A DNA stretch of 56,780 nt, taken from Bacteroides sp. Lineage in GTDB: Bacteria > Bacteroidota > Bacteroidia > Bacteroidales > Muribaculaceae. The notes under the pieces are model-generated. The model was not told the DNA's origin, did not search any database, and worked only from the letters and a program-made list of their open reading frames with translations. Both the position numbers and the translations under genes were made by a program. The stretch spans positions 1 to 56,780 of the forward strand of contig JAAVDE010000036.1 of NCBI GenBank assembly GCA_014801955.1. The letters are read 5' to 3'. This document shows positions 8,241 through 16,849 of this stretch, in pieces (the first letter of the stretch is position 1; each line of letters opens with the position of its first letter).

Positions 8241-9443
8241 GTGCTTTTCACTCCCGCAAAAATCGGCCCTGTCGAACTCCGCAACCGAACCATCCGCTCC
8301 GCCGCCTTCGAAGGCATGGCAACCGACAATAACCCCTCGCAGATGCTGCGCGACTACCACGTCAGCGTTGCCCGCGGCGGCGTTGGCATGACAACCCTCG
8401 CCTACGCCTCTGTCTGCCCCTCGGGCCTGTCGTTCAAGTCCCAGCTGCTCATGCGTCCCGAAATCGTCGGCGACCTGCGCGCCATTACCGACGACATCCA
8501 TGCCGCCGGCGCCAAGGCCTCCATTCAGCTGGGCCACTGCGGCAACATGAGCCATAAATCCACCGCCGGCCAGATTCCGCTGGGAGCCACGACCGACTTC
8601 AACCTCTACTCGCCGACCCCGGTGCGCGGAATGCGCGCCGACGAGCTCGCCCCGATGGCGCGCAACTTCGGCAACGCCGTTCGCCTGGCAATCGACTCGG
8701 GCTTCGACTGCGTTGAAATCCACGCCGGCCACGGCTACCTGATTTCGCAGTTCCTGTCGCCCTACACCAACCGGCGCCGCGACGAGTTCGGCGGCTCGCT
8801 GGATAACCGCATGAAATTCATGCGCATGTGCATGGAAGAAGTAATGAAAGCCGCCAACGGCCAGGTCGGCGTGCTGGTCAAGACCAACATGCGCGACGGC
8901 TTCCGCGGCGGCATGGAAATCGACGACTGCATCACGGTTGCCCGCGAACTGGAGCAGCTCGGCGCCGACGCCCTGGTGCTCTCGGGCGGCTTTGTCAGCA
9001 AGGCGCCAATGTATGTTATGCGCGGCCCGATGCCCATCAAGTCCATGACCTACTACATGCACCCCTGGTGGCTCAGATGGGGAGTTAAGATGTTCGGAAA
9101 AATGATGATTCCGACCGTTCCCTACTCCGAAACGTACTTTCTCGACGACGCCCGCGAATTTCGCCGCGCCCTGAAGCTGCCGCTGGTCTACGTTGGCGGC
9201 TGCTCGACCCGCCAGGGCATTGACCGCGTGCTGGGCGAAGGCTTCGAGTTCGTTCAGATGGGACGCGCCCTGCTCCGCCGACCCGACTTTGTTAACCGCC
9301 TTGCGGCAGGCGAGGAAACCGCCGGCTGCGACCACGTTAACTACTGCATTGCCCGCATGTATTCGCGCGAAATGGCCTGCCACCACTGCTGCGGCGACCT
9401 GCCCGCCTCGCTTGCCCGCGAACTCGAAAAGCTCAAAAAATAA
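8241..9443 (+). CDS. NADH:flavin oxidoreductase, old yellow enzyme family
   Basis: The 400-residue TIM-barrel protein begins LFTPAKIGPVELRNRTIRSA and has the strongly conserved HAGHGYLISQFLSPYTNRRRDEFGGSLDNR block, so it should bind FMN and reduce an activated C=C bond with NAD(P)H. The C-terminus has cysteines at 363, 369, 380, 383 and 384. Relatives of the 2,4-dienoyl-CoA reductase branch use a CxxCxxxC-type pattern for a 4Fe-4S cluster; here the usual second cysteine appears to be valine (CDHVNYC), so cluster binding is doubtful. The start codon follows from the N-terminus. The next gene is an SDR, suggesting a shared small-molecule pathway of unknown substrate. Confidence 0.88.
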   Translation: MLFTPAKIGPVELRNRTIRSAAFEGMATDNNPSQMLRDYHVSVARGGVGMTTLAYASVCPSGLSFKSQLLMRPEIVGDLRAITDDIHAAGAKASIQLGHCGNMSHKSTAGQIPLGATTDFNLYSPTPVRGMRADELAPMARNFGNAVRLAIDSGFDCVEIHAGHGYLISQFLSPYTNRRRDEFGGSLDNRMKFMRMCMEEVMKAANGQVGVLVKTNMRDGFRGGMEIDDCITVARELEQLGADALVLSGGFVSKAPMYVMRGPMPIKSMTYYMHPWWLRWGVKMFGKMMIPTVPYSETYFLDDAREFRRALKLPLVYVGGCSTRQGIDRVLGEGFEFVQMGRALLRRPDFVNRLAAGEETAGCDHVNYCIARMYSREMACHHCCGDLPASLARELEKLKK

Positions 9444-9461
9444 CGCCCTTCCAACCGACCC

Positions 9462-10202
9462 GTGAAGCAAACCGCCCTCGTTACCGGCGGCGCCTCCGGC
9501 ATAGGCGCCGAATTCGTCAGGCAGCTGCGCGCAGCCGGCTGGCGCGTAATCTCCGTTGACCGCACCCCGCAGCCCGGCGACCCCGACGCCATTACCCTCG
9601 ACCTGACCGAGCCCGACGCCACCGATCGCCTCATCGACGCGCTGCCCCTGCTGCCCGACCTCTGGATCAACAATGCCGGCATTTTCGATTTCCGCGCCGT
9701 TACGGACCTGAGTCCGCAGCGCGTTGACCTCTACATGGACCTCCACATGCGTTCGCTGACCCACATCTGTCGCCGCGTCGGCGCCCTCATGGCCGAGCGC
9801 GGCTCCGGGCGGATTCTCAACATGTCGTCGATGAGCTGCTGGATGCCGATGCCGGGCATTGCCCTCTACTCCGCGACCAAGGCCTACATCCGCGTTTTTT
9901 CGCGTGCCCTGCGTCTGGAGCTCCGCGACCGCGGCGTCAGCGTCACGGTTGCCTGCCCCGGCGGCATCGACACGTCCCTGTTCGGCCTGCCGGCCAACCT
10001 GCGTCGCCTGGCCCTGCGCCTGGGTGCCACCCAGTCGCCCGAACGCTTCGTCAGCAACGCCCTGCGCCGCACCCTCCGCAACCGCAAGCAATATATCAAC
10101 GGCCCGCTCAACCGCCTGTCAATCCTCCTCGTCGGCCTGCTGCCCGACGCGCTGCGCTACCAAATCAAACCGCGCCTGCTCGACAAACTCACACGTCTTT
10201 GA
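9462..10202 (+). CDS. Short-chain dehydrogenase/reductase
   Basis: The 246-residue protein has the classical SDR features: TGGASGIG for NAD(P) binding (8-15), NNAG (70-73), a serine around 122-125 and YSATK with the catalytic Tyr136 and Lys140. It starts at GTG, 18 nt after the oxidoreductase stop. PGGIDTSLFGLP near residue 165 is the usual PG motif. The hydrophobic stretch LSILLVGLLPDAL near the C-terminus suggests a membrane-associated class, as in steroid or lipid SDRs. Substrate unknown. No terminator is visible after it. Confidence 0.88.
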   Translation: MKQTALVTGGASGIGAEFVRQLRAAGWRVISVDRTPQPGDPDAITLDLTEPDATDRLIDALPLLPDLWINNAGIFDFRAVTDLSPQRVDLYMDLHMRSLTHICRRVGALMAERGSGRILNMSSMSCWMPMPGIALYSATKAYIRVFSRALRLELRDRGVSVTVACPGGIDTSLFGLPANLRRLALRLGATQSPERFVSNALRRTLRNRKQYINGPLNRLSILLVGLLPDALRYQIKPRLLDKLTRL

Positions 10203-10329
10203 AATTGGGTCACCAACTCAACTCTACCGCAAGTGACGCCAGCTCATCACAACCATATGGCAAAAATACATTACTGAAACCGCTTTAACACAATTTAACT
10301 AATCGGGGGGGTAATTCTTAAAATATGTG

Positions 10330-10337
10330 TAAATTTG
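10330..10337 (+). promoter_or_regulatory. -7 box upstream of the exported caspase cluster
   Basis: TAAATTTG lies 34 bp before the first gene. No good TTG stands 19-21 nt upstream. Instead a run of seven G (10305-10311) occupies the -33 region. The 170-nt gap between the SDR and this cluster holds nothing else I can identify. Confidence 0.5.
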
Positions 10338-10371
10338 CAGCAGATTTACATGACATTAAACCCCTTCCAAT

Positions 10372-12444
10372 ATGCTGCTTCGCAATAAATGCTCTTTACT
10401 GACCTTTTTATTACTGTTCGGTTACGCGGGAAATATCCATGCGGATATTAAAATCGGAAAGGTGCTTACATATGAGCAGCCGGTCGTGCCTGAGTTCATT
10501 GACAACTATCGTTTTGCGACATACTACACCAACAACAAAAAAGCATATAACCTACGCGGATTCGATATCAGTTCTCCGGGCGGTAAGATCCGAGTCATTA
10601 AAGTAAATCCCGCCGGCCACTCTTATGCCCTCTTAGCCGGGAAAAACGATAATACACCCAAAGTTTACATATATCCGATTAACGGTAGCAAAGAGGATAA
10701 ACGGGAGGTAGAAGGTCTGGTTTCACCTTCTACCATAGCCTATACTCCTGACAGCCGCAAACTGATTATCGCAGACAACGGCCGCGTAAACTTCTACGAT
10801 TCAAAGACGCTGCATCCTCTGAATGAAGGATTTAACCTAAACGAAAAACCTATTGACCTGGTCGTAAGTCCCAACGGACATTTCGTTATAGCACTGCTAC
10901 CAGACCGGGTGGATGTCATAGCCGTAAGCACCGGACAGCAGCGCGCATCCTTTCCCGCCACACTCGGAACTTCGGTAGCATTTACCGGCACGTCGTCAAC
11001 ACTTGGCATTCTTTCTCCCGACGGACACCTGACCTTATATAACACCTCCGATTTCGCGCCTACCAACAATATAGACGGACTCGGCAAAACTTCGTCTCTA
11101 TTCTTTAATCCCGACGAAAACTATGCGGGAATGGTTGCCGACGGCAATCGTATTCAGTTCGTAAACATATATGAATACAGCGATCGTCCGGTAGTTTACG
11201 AGTCCGGGGTAAGCTGTGCTAGATTTCTGCGCGATGGCAGCGACAATCTATATCTGACGGCCGTTGCCGGTAAAAATATCAAATACCGCACGGTAACTGG
11301 TTTTTCACCGAACTATTCTTATCTGGTCAGCCTGATGATTGAGGAACGCATGAGTGAATGGATGAAGATGAGACCCGGCGAAACGGAGCTGGAATATCGC
11401 GAACGCGTAAACGAAGAAAGCATCCGCAAGCAGCGCGAGTTTTTCGCCAATCAGGCGGCAACAGAACTGGCCCTGACAGCTGGGCTCGGAAGCTTCGGAG
11501 AGGCAGTGCTGGGGCGCTACAATCCCGAGAACGGCACACTCATAATCTCTCTACCCGGCATACAGGATATATACTTGACCATTCCACCGGAAGATATGGC
11601 CGGATTTGGCGACGGCAACAACCTGGAGTTTTCAAATCCGGTTTACACCGTGACTCCAAACAATACATTTGAACTAATCTATGTGTCGGTATTCAATCCC
11701 ACTAACGGCAAAACTTACGTATTCGACAATCTGGATCGCCAAAACCTTGATTTTCTTGGTCTGGCCGAAGGCTTCGTTTCTCTGGACCTTATCATGCAGT
11801 CCTCGCGCGAGGATATGGTATTGAAAGGCATAAAAGATCGCATCATGGAAGAAGCCATACAGAACAAACTCCTGTCGGTCTATACTTCAATCAACGTTGA
11901 CACCCACATTGAACAGACAATGAATCCGGCCGGAGAACGCATCCGCAATTATCACGTTGATTTCGCCTATCAGGTCGAAGCCGAAGGTTCCGCTACCGAA
12001 GACTTTGCTCCCGGAAGATATAAAACGCCGGACTCCAATGCCGCCATGTCCATGTTGCAGATTATCCGTAAGGCATTCAGCAGTGAGTTCGCGTCCTATC
12101 TGGTTCCGGGCAAGGAACTTGTCATTAAAATTACCGGTAGCGCCGACGCTTTGCCGATTTCGGGCTCGTTAGCCTACGACAACGCATATGGAGAATATGT
12201 CGATGAGCCATGCAGCGTGAGTGGTGTGCTGACAACCCTTACAGTCACACCATTGACCGGAATGACAACCAACGAACAGCTTGCATTCATGCGTGCCTGC
12301 GGCGTTAAACGCGAAATAGAGACCACCATACCTGAAATCAACGAGATGAAAGTCACCTACGATTATAACATCGAGGTTTCCGACAAAGAAGGAGGTCAGT
12401 TCCGCCGGATCAGCGTTTCGCTTATTTTCGTCGACGCTTTCTAA
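10372..12444 (+). CDS. Exported beta-propeller protein with OmpA-like C-terminal region
   Basis: The 690-residue protein has a Sec signal peptide (about 1-25, ending near NIHADIK). Residues ~30-320 consist of repeating short beta units of WD40/YVTN-propeller style (for example GHSYALLAGKNDN, TPDSRKLIIADNG, SPNGHFVIALLPD, SPDGHLTLYNTSD). A charged helical segment follows (about 325-370, EERMSEWMKMRPGETELEYRERVNEE). The C-terminal ~170 residues contain LVIKITGSADALPISG and TTNEQLAFMRACGVKREIE, which resemble the OmpA-like peptidoglycan-binding fold. It is first of five closely spaced genes for exported proteins. No named family was recognised for the whole protein. Confidence 0.7.
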   Translation: MLLRNKCSLLTFLLLFGYAGNIHADIKIGKVLTYEQPVVPEFIDNYRFATYYTNNKKAYNLRGFDISSPGGKIRVIKVNPAGHSYALLAGKNDNTPKVYIYPINGSKEDKREVEGLVSPSTIAYTPDSRKLIIADNGRVNFYDSKTLHPLNEGFNLNEKPIDLVVSPNGHFVIALLPDRVDVIAVSTGQQRASFPATLGTSVAFTGTSSTLGILSPDGHLTLYNTSDFAPTNNIDGLGKTSSLFFNPDENYAGMVADGNRIQFVNIYEYSDRPVVYESGVSCARFLRDGSDNLYLTAVAGKNIKYRTVTGFSPNYSYLVSLMIEERMSEWMKMRPGETELEYRERVNEESIRKQREFFANQAATELALTAGLGSFGEAVLGRYNPENGTLIISLPGIQDIYLTIPPEDMAGFGDGNNLEFSNPVYTVTPNNTFELIYVSVFNPTNGKTYVFDNLDRQNLDFLGLAEGFVSLDLIMQSSREDMVLKGIKDRIMEEAIQNKLLSVYTSINVDTHIEQTMNPAGERIRNYHVDFAYQVEAEGSATEDFAPGRYKTPDSNAAMSMLQIIRKAFSSEFASYLVPGKELVIKITGSADALPISGSLAYDNAYGEYVDEPCSVSGVLTTLTVTPLTGMTTNEQLAFMRACGVKREIETTIPEINEMKVTYDYNIEVSDKEGGQFRRISVSLIFVDAF

Positions 12445-12462
12445 TAGCTCCACCCGATTCCA

Positions 12463-14433
12463 ATGACATATTATAAACTCATAACAGCATTTTGTGCCGC
12501 AGTTCTGATCACGTCGGGCGTTTACGCGCAAACTCCTACCGGTCATGCGGCAGAACTCGAAGCTTTCCGCCGCGGAGCCTCGAATGGCGCCCCCGGAGCG
12601 GCCGCCTACCAATCACTCTACCGGGCTTTCGAAGGATACACCCAAGAGATTGCCCGGACCGAGCCACACTCGACCGAAGAGCAACGTTGCCGCGAGGCCC
12701 TGTTGGAAATATACCCGCGACTGGCCGATGCCGCCTACTACTACGCAGGCCAGAACGATAACGAGACGGTACTGAAATTCGCCTGCGCTTTCGTTGATGT
12801 TTCCCTGACGCCGCGCCTTGACAATGCCGGCCTTCAGCACAATGCACACTTCCCAATACTGGCCAGTCTTGCGGCAACCAACCTGTATAACCGTAGAGAA
12901 TACGACCGCTCTATCAGATACTTTCAAGCTTATTTGGAGAGTGGAGATCTATCCAACCGCGAACGGGCATTCGAAGGACTCGCGCGTTGCTATTTCGAGA
13001 AAAAAGACTACGGTTATGCCGCCAATATCTGCTATCAGGCATCGGAGTTGTATCCCCACAACTGGAATATACTTATCGTCGGCATAGAAGCTGCCGGTCA
13101 TAACGGCAACGATGCCGAGATGGGACAAATGCTCTCCAAAGCACTGGCTATAAATCCCACCCACGCAGGGCTATGGGAATATCAAGGCAAATTATATGAA
13201 CGTCAGAAAAAATATGCCGAAGCCGCCGATGCGTTTGAAAAGGTCTGTGTAGCAGGTCGCCTCACGCTCGAACAACACTGCCATCTGGCATTCAACTACT
13301 ATAACGCCGCAACGTTAGAGTATTCCAAGGCAAAAGAAGCGAACGCGTCGACTGCCCGAGCCGAGATGCTGTTTCAAAAGGCGGCGCCTCTGCTCAAAAC
13401 AGTGCTCGATACCCAACCCTATGCAGCCAACGTTGCCCGGGCGCTGGCGTTCTGCTACAGCGCTACGAATGACGCCACACGCCTCAACGAAACAAACAAT
13501 ACCCTAATTGCCCTTCACTCGCCAAAAGTGGATTTCGGAGCACTCCCCACCCTTACGCGCAGCTACACCCCCTCCATGGAACTCAACCCCGTTTCAGCGG
13601 CAGTTACTCAGCAAATTGCCCGGGGAGAGGAGGAAAAACTTATTGCCGACGTGGACATCAATATTCCCGAAACGGGCCTGAAACGGACTAACACATGCGT
13701 GGTAATCATAGCCAACGAAGACTACTATAACCAAGACATTCCCAAAGTCGACTATGCTAAACGCGACGGCGAAGTATTTCGCGAGTACTGCCGCAAGACG
13801 TTCGGAGTGCCCGACGAACAGATACATTTTTGTTGCGACGCCCCTATGGGCATCATAAAAAAAGAGGTAGACTATCTGCATCGCAGGTGTAGCGCCGACC
13901 CCGGCAAAATTGATGTTATATTCTACTATGCCGGCCACGGCCTCCCGAATCCAACGGAATCGCGCAGCTATCTGCTGCCATACGACGGCGAGAACGGCGA
14001 CTTTTCAACCTGTTATGACCTCGAACAGCTCTACGCACAGTTCGACGGCATGAAAGCCCGGACAGTAACGGTGTTCCTCGATGCTTGCTTCTCGGGGCGC
14101 CGCCGCGGCGACGGAATGATCACTGCCGGCCGATTCGTTCATAAAAAAGAAGCCGACGTCAAGGCAAAGGGCAACACAGTGGTGTTCAGTGCCGCATCGA
14201 GCGACGAAGCCGCACTGCCCTACGACGAACAGGGCCACGGAATGTTCACCTACCACCTGCTGAAAATCCTACAGGACACCCGAGGCGACATTTCGCTCGA
14301 AGAACTCGGCCAACGGCTGACCCACGACGTCAGCGTCAAGGTTTTGAACCTCAAAAACAAATCGCAGACGCCCAACGTGCGCGCGGCCGACGGCCTCGGC
14401 TCGACGTGGAAATCACGGCGTCTTATTGACTGA
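12463..14433 (+). CDS. Exported TPR-caspase (peptidase C14-like) protein
   Basis: The 656-residue protein begins with a Sec signal peptide (about 1-23, cleavage near VYAQTP). Residues ~90-340 are TPR-like helical repeats (RAFEGLARCYFEKKDYGYAA, GLWEYQGKLYERQKKYAEAA). A caspase-type domain follows from about residue 408: VVIIANEDYY, then YYAGHG with catalytic His492, then LDACFSG with catalytic Cys542. Both dyad residues are present, so a cysteine protease cleaving after basic residues (orthocaspase-like) is plausible. An exported location is unusual for this fold. The stop is 38 nt before the next gene. Confidence 0.85.
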   Translation: MTYYKLITAFCAAVLITSGVYAQTPTGHAAELEAFRRGASNGAPGAAAYQSLYRAFEGYTQEIARTEPHSTEEQRCREALLEIYPRLADAAYYYAGQNDNETVLKFACAFVDVSLTPRLDNAGLQHNAHFPILASLAATNLYNRREYDRSIRYFQAYLESGDLSNRERAFEGLARCYFEKKDYGYAANICYQASELYPHNWNILIVGIEAAGHNGNDAEMGQMLSKALAINPTHAGLWEYQGKLYERQKKYAEAADAFEKVCVAGRLTLEQHCHLAFNYYNAATLEYSKAKEANASTARAEMLFQKAAPLLKTVLDTQPYAANVARALAFCYSATNDATRLNETNNTLIALHSPKVDFGALPTLTRSYTPSMELNPVSAAVTQQIARGEEEKLIADVDINIPETGLKRTNTCVVIIANEDYYNQDIPKVDYAKRDGEVFREYCRKTFGVPDEQIHFCCDAPMGIIKKEVDYLHRRCSADPGKIDVIFYYAGHGLPNPTESRSYLLPYDGENGDFSTCYDLEQLYAQFDGMKARTVTVFLDACFSGRRRGDGMITAGRFVHKKEADVKAKGNTVVFSAASSDEAALPYDEQGHGMFTYHLLKILQDTRGDISLEELGQRLTHDVSVKVLNLKNKSQTPNVRAADGLGSTWKSRRLID

Positions 14434-14470
14434 TAATATACATTCAACCATAACATAATCACAAATCATT

Positions 14471-15220
14471 ATGAAAAAAGTAATTTCTTTTGTTGCGGCC
14501 GCATTGGTCGGAATTGTTTCCATGACTGCTCAGGATAATTATAAAACCGTTAAAGGCTACGTGCTCGACACCAACGGCAACCCGATTGCCGGTGCTGAGG
14601 TTATGCCCACGGGAGGCGGCACAAGCGCAATCACTGACGCCGACGGCTCTTTCACCATGAATGTTCACCCCTACCTCAAAACCCTCACCGCCACCTACGC
14701 CGGCATGGGCTCCAAGAAACTGAAAGTAAGCTATGACAACGACATGGTTTTCCGCATGAAATCCGCCTGGAGAACCCGCGGATTCATCTGCCTCATGGGT
14801 AACCTCGGATTTAACGGTGCATATACCACTTACGGACACGCACTTCCTATTGGCGGTGGTGGCGTTATGGGTGGTGTATTAGGAAAATGGGGAGCGTATG
14901 GAAAGGTCACCTATGGGAAGAGAGAGGGCCATGCAGATATTACTGCTACAGTAGGACTCATTAAAGGATGCGCTCCTTCATTTTACGTTTATTTAGGAGT
15001 AGGCTACGGTTCACTCGCAGGTGATCCGGAGTATATTGGTACTGACGAATATGGTGTTGAAAAATTTAACTTCAAAACAAACAATGGAGCCGCATGCGAT
15101 CTCGGATTCATTATTAAGCCATCTAAACATTTTACATTCTCTATTGGTGCCACCTTATCCACGGCATTTGGCTACGACTACAAAATTGGAGCAGACATTG
15201 GTGCTGGCTACGTATTCTAA
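14471..15220 (+). CDS. Small outer-membrane-type protein with carboxypeptidase-regulatory-like domain
   Basis: The 249-residue protein has a signal peptide (about 1-20, MTAQ/DNYK). A CarboxypepD_reg-like beta-sandwich follows (about 24-95: VKGYVLDTNGNPIAGAEVMPTGGGTSAITDADGSF). The C-terminal ~150 residues are glycine- and aromatic-rich alternating strands ending in aromatic-hydrophobic YVF, which suggests a small beta-barrel. In Bacteroidota this N-terminal domain is often joined to outer-membrane proteins. The local DNA is more AT-rich than the housekeeping genes. Its role in the cluster is unknown; it could anchor the system in the outer membrane. Confidence 0.65.
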   Translation: MKKVISFVAAALVGIVSMTAQDNYKTVKGYVLDTNGNPIAGAEVMPTGGGTSAITDADGSFTMNVHPYLKTLTATYAGMGSKKLKVSYDNDMVFRMKSAWRTRGFICLMGNLGFNGAYTTYGHALPIGGGGVMGGVLGKWGAYGKVTYGKREGHADITATVGLIKGCAPSFYVYLGVGYGSLAGDPEYIGTDEYGVEKFNFKTNNGAACDLGFIIKPSKHFTFSIGATLSTAFGYDYKIGADIGAGYVF

Positions 15221-15254
15221 GAACAATTAACACATAAATTATTATAATCACACT

Positions 15255-15914
15255 ATGAAGAAATTTATTATTACTTTGGTGCTTGCGCTTGCATTGACAC
15301 CGGCATTCAATTGCATTCAGGCTAAAGAGCTGACGATTAAAGAGCTTATTGAACTTAGCAGAAAAAAATCCAAAGCCGAAAAACGAGGTAAAACAGACGC
15401 AAAAGAGAAAAAAGCAGCCGGATGGGTGGCCTTTGAAGGCACAAGCCCCATGGAAATGCAAATGGCCAATCAGATAGCCTACGACGAAGCCACCGACGAT
15501 GAAGCGATGCCATATTTCTATAAAGGAACCGGAACATTCACCTCAAACAACAAAGCATCGGCTCTGAAATATGCCACCAAAAACGCCATTCAGGATATTG
15601 CCGAACAGATCGACATAAAGGTTGCTTCCGCATCGGAAATGGAAGACGAAACTACCGGCGCAGGTGAATATGCCAGCACGGTCAATAAAAACCGTTCCAC
15701 GGCCAAAGATATAGTTTCGGGCCGACTGTCGGGTATTCAGCCCATCGTTAAAATCTATCGCAAAAGCGGCAATATGTTTGAAGTAAACGTTATTATTTTC
15801 TATAGCCGGGCAAAAGCCGAGCAGCTTGCCGCCGAGGCCTACGGTAAAGCCTTTGAAGGGAATGACGATCTGCGCCAGCGCGCCCAGGAGGCACTTGATA
15901 ATCAAACAAAATAA
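15255..15914 (+). CDS. Exported LPP20-like protein
   Basis: The 219-residue protein has a signal peptide (about 1-23, ending NCIQA). A lysine-rich helical stretch follows (about 26-55). Residues ~95-190 look like the LPP20 fold: NNKASALKYATKNAIQDIAEQI, then IVSGRLSGIQPIVKIYRKSGNMFEVNVIIFYS. LPP20-type domains are known in exported lipoproteins, but no lipobox cysteine follows the signal here, so it is probably soluble in the periplasm. It lies 34 nt after the previous gene and 7 nt before the next. Family call is from pattern only. Confidence 0.6.
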   Translation: MKKFIITLVLALALTPAFNCIQAKELTIKELIELSRKKSKAEKRGKTDAKEKKAAGWVAFEGTSPMEMQMANQIAYDEATDDEAMPYFYKGTGTFTSNNKASALKYATKNAIQDIAEQIDIKVASASEMEDETTGAGEYASTVNKNRSTAKDIVSGRLSGIQPIVKIYRKSGNMFEVNVIIFYSRAKAEQLAAEAYGKAFEGNDDLRQRAQEALDNQTK

Positions 15915-15921
15915 CCGTCAA

Positions 15922-16833
15922 GTGAACAAACTATCAGTAGTTTTCACCCTCATAACTTTCACCTTGTCGGCCATTGGCGCCGACAAGGTGAAAGTTGCTT
16001 GCGACACCATATACGTAGCCCCGCTGACTGAAACTCCGGCCGAAGCCAGGTATAAGGCCATCGAAATGGCCAAAACAGCAGCGCTGGAGGCCCAGTTCGG
16101 CACCATTATCAGGGCACAAGACTTAATAATTACCACCGATCGCGGACAGCAGGCAATGAGTCTGGGCGAGTTTGACGTCAACGGCACTTGGCTAAGCGAC
16201 ATCCACGATCCGGAGTTCAAAATGGTGGAGCAACGGGCAACGGAGATTGTATATTCAATCCGGGTGGCAGGCTGGGCGCGACAAATACAGTCAGACCACA
16301 TAGATATAGACTGCCGGTTGCTGAATAACGGCTGCGACAAAAATCGCGACAAGTTAAAAGACAATACCTATTATTCCGGTGATGAAATGTTCTTATATTT
16401 CAACTCTCCGGTCAACGGTTGGATTGCCGTTTATCTGGGAGATGACGACGAAGCACAAACCATGCAATGCCTGCTTCCTTACGACAGGCAAACAATCGGA
16501 GCATACCCCATAAAAGCGAATAAAGAATATTTGTTCTTTTCTAAGGAACACGCCGAGCCCGAAAGCGTTGATTATGCCGCCGGTCTGGTCATGGAATCGC
16601 GTAAGGCAACGGATTTCAACGTACTGTATGTTATTTTTTCTACAAAGAAATTCTCCGGCACTGCATCAGTTGAGAACCAAACGCTGGAATACACAACGCA
16701 GACATCAGACGAATTAATCAATCTAATGCCACGCGAAACCGATTTTAAGTCATTTCAAAAATGGCTCGGCAAGAAGCGTTTATCTGACCCCAATATGCAG
16801 GTCATTAAAACGCTCCTTGCCATTAAACGATAA
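15922..16833 (+). CDS. Exported DUF4384-like protein
   Basis: A GTG at 15922 gives a 303-residue protein with a clean signal peptide (NKLSVVFTLITFTLSAIGA). An earlier in-frame ATG at 15826 would put an unrelated basic stretch before the signal and overlap the previous gene, so I rejected it. Residues ~30-110 (ARYKAIEMAKTAALEAQFG, then RATEIVYSIRVAGW) recall the LPP20-like pattern of the preceding protein. Residues ~150-250 (GDEMFLYFNSPVNGWIAVYLGD, then LLPYDRQTI) resemble DUF4384, a domain often found with bacterial caspases. It ends the cluster, convergent with the porin gene 16 nt away. Confidence 0.65.
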   Translation: MNKLSVVFTLITFTLSAIGADKVKVACDTIYVAPLTETPAEARYKAIEMAKTAALEAQFGTIIRAQDLIITTDRGQQAMSLGEFDVNGTWLSDIHDPEFKMVEQRATEIVYSIRVAGWARQIQSDHIDIDCRLLNNGCDKNRDKLKDNTYYSGDEMFLYFNSPVNGWIAVYLGDDDEAQTMQCLLPYDRQTIGAYPIKANKEYLFFSKEHAEPESVDYAAGLVMESRKATDFNVLYVIFSTKKFSGTASVENQTLEYTTQTSDELINLMPRETDFKSFQKWLGKKRLSDPNMQVIKTLLAIKR

Positions 16834-16849
16834 TACTCAGAGAGGGGAG

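Noticed and set aside
8235-10091. Minus-strand open frame of 618 codons
   Set aside because: It is antisense to the old yellow enzyme and SDR genes and has the Gly/Ala/Val/His-rich composition typical of shadow frames in GC-rich DNA.
15826-15921. Upstream extension of the DUF4384-like gene
   Set aside because: It overlaps the preceding gene and would bury the signal peptide; the GTG at 15922 fits better.
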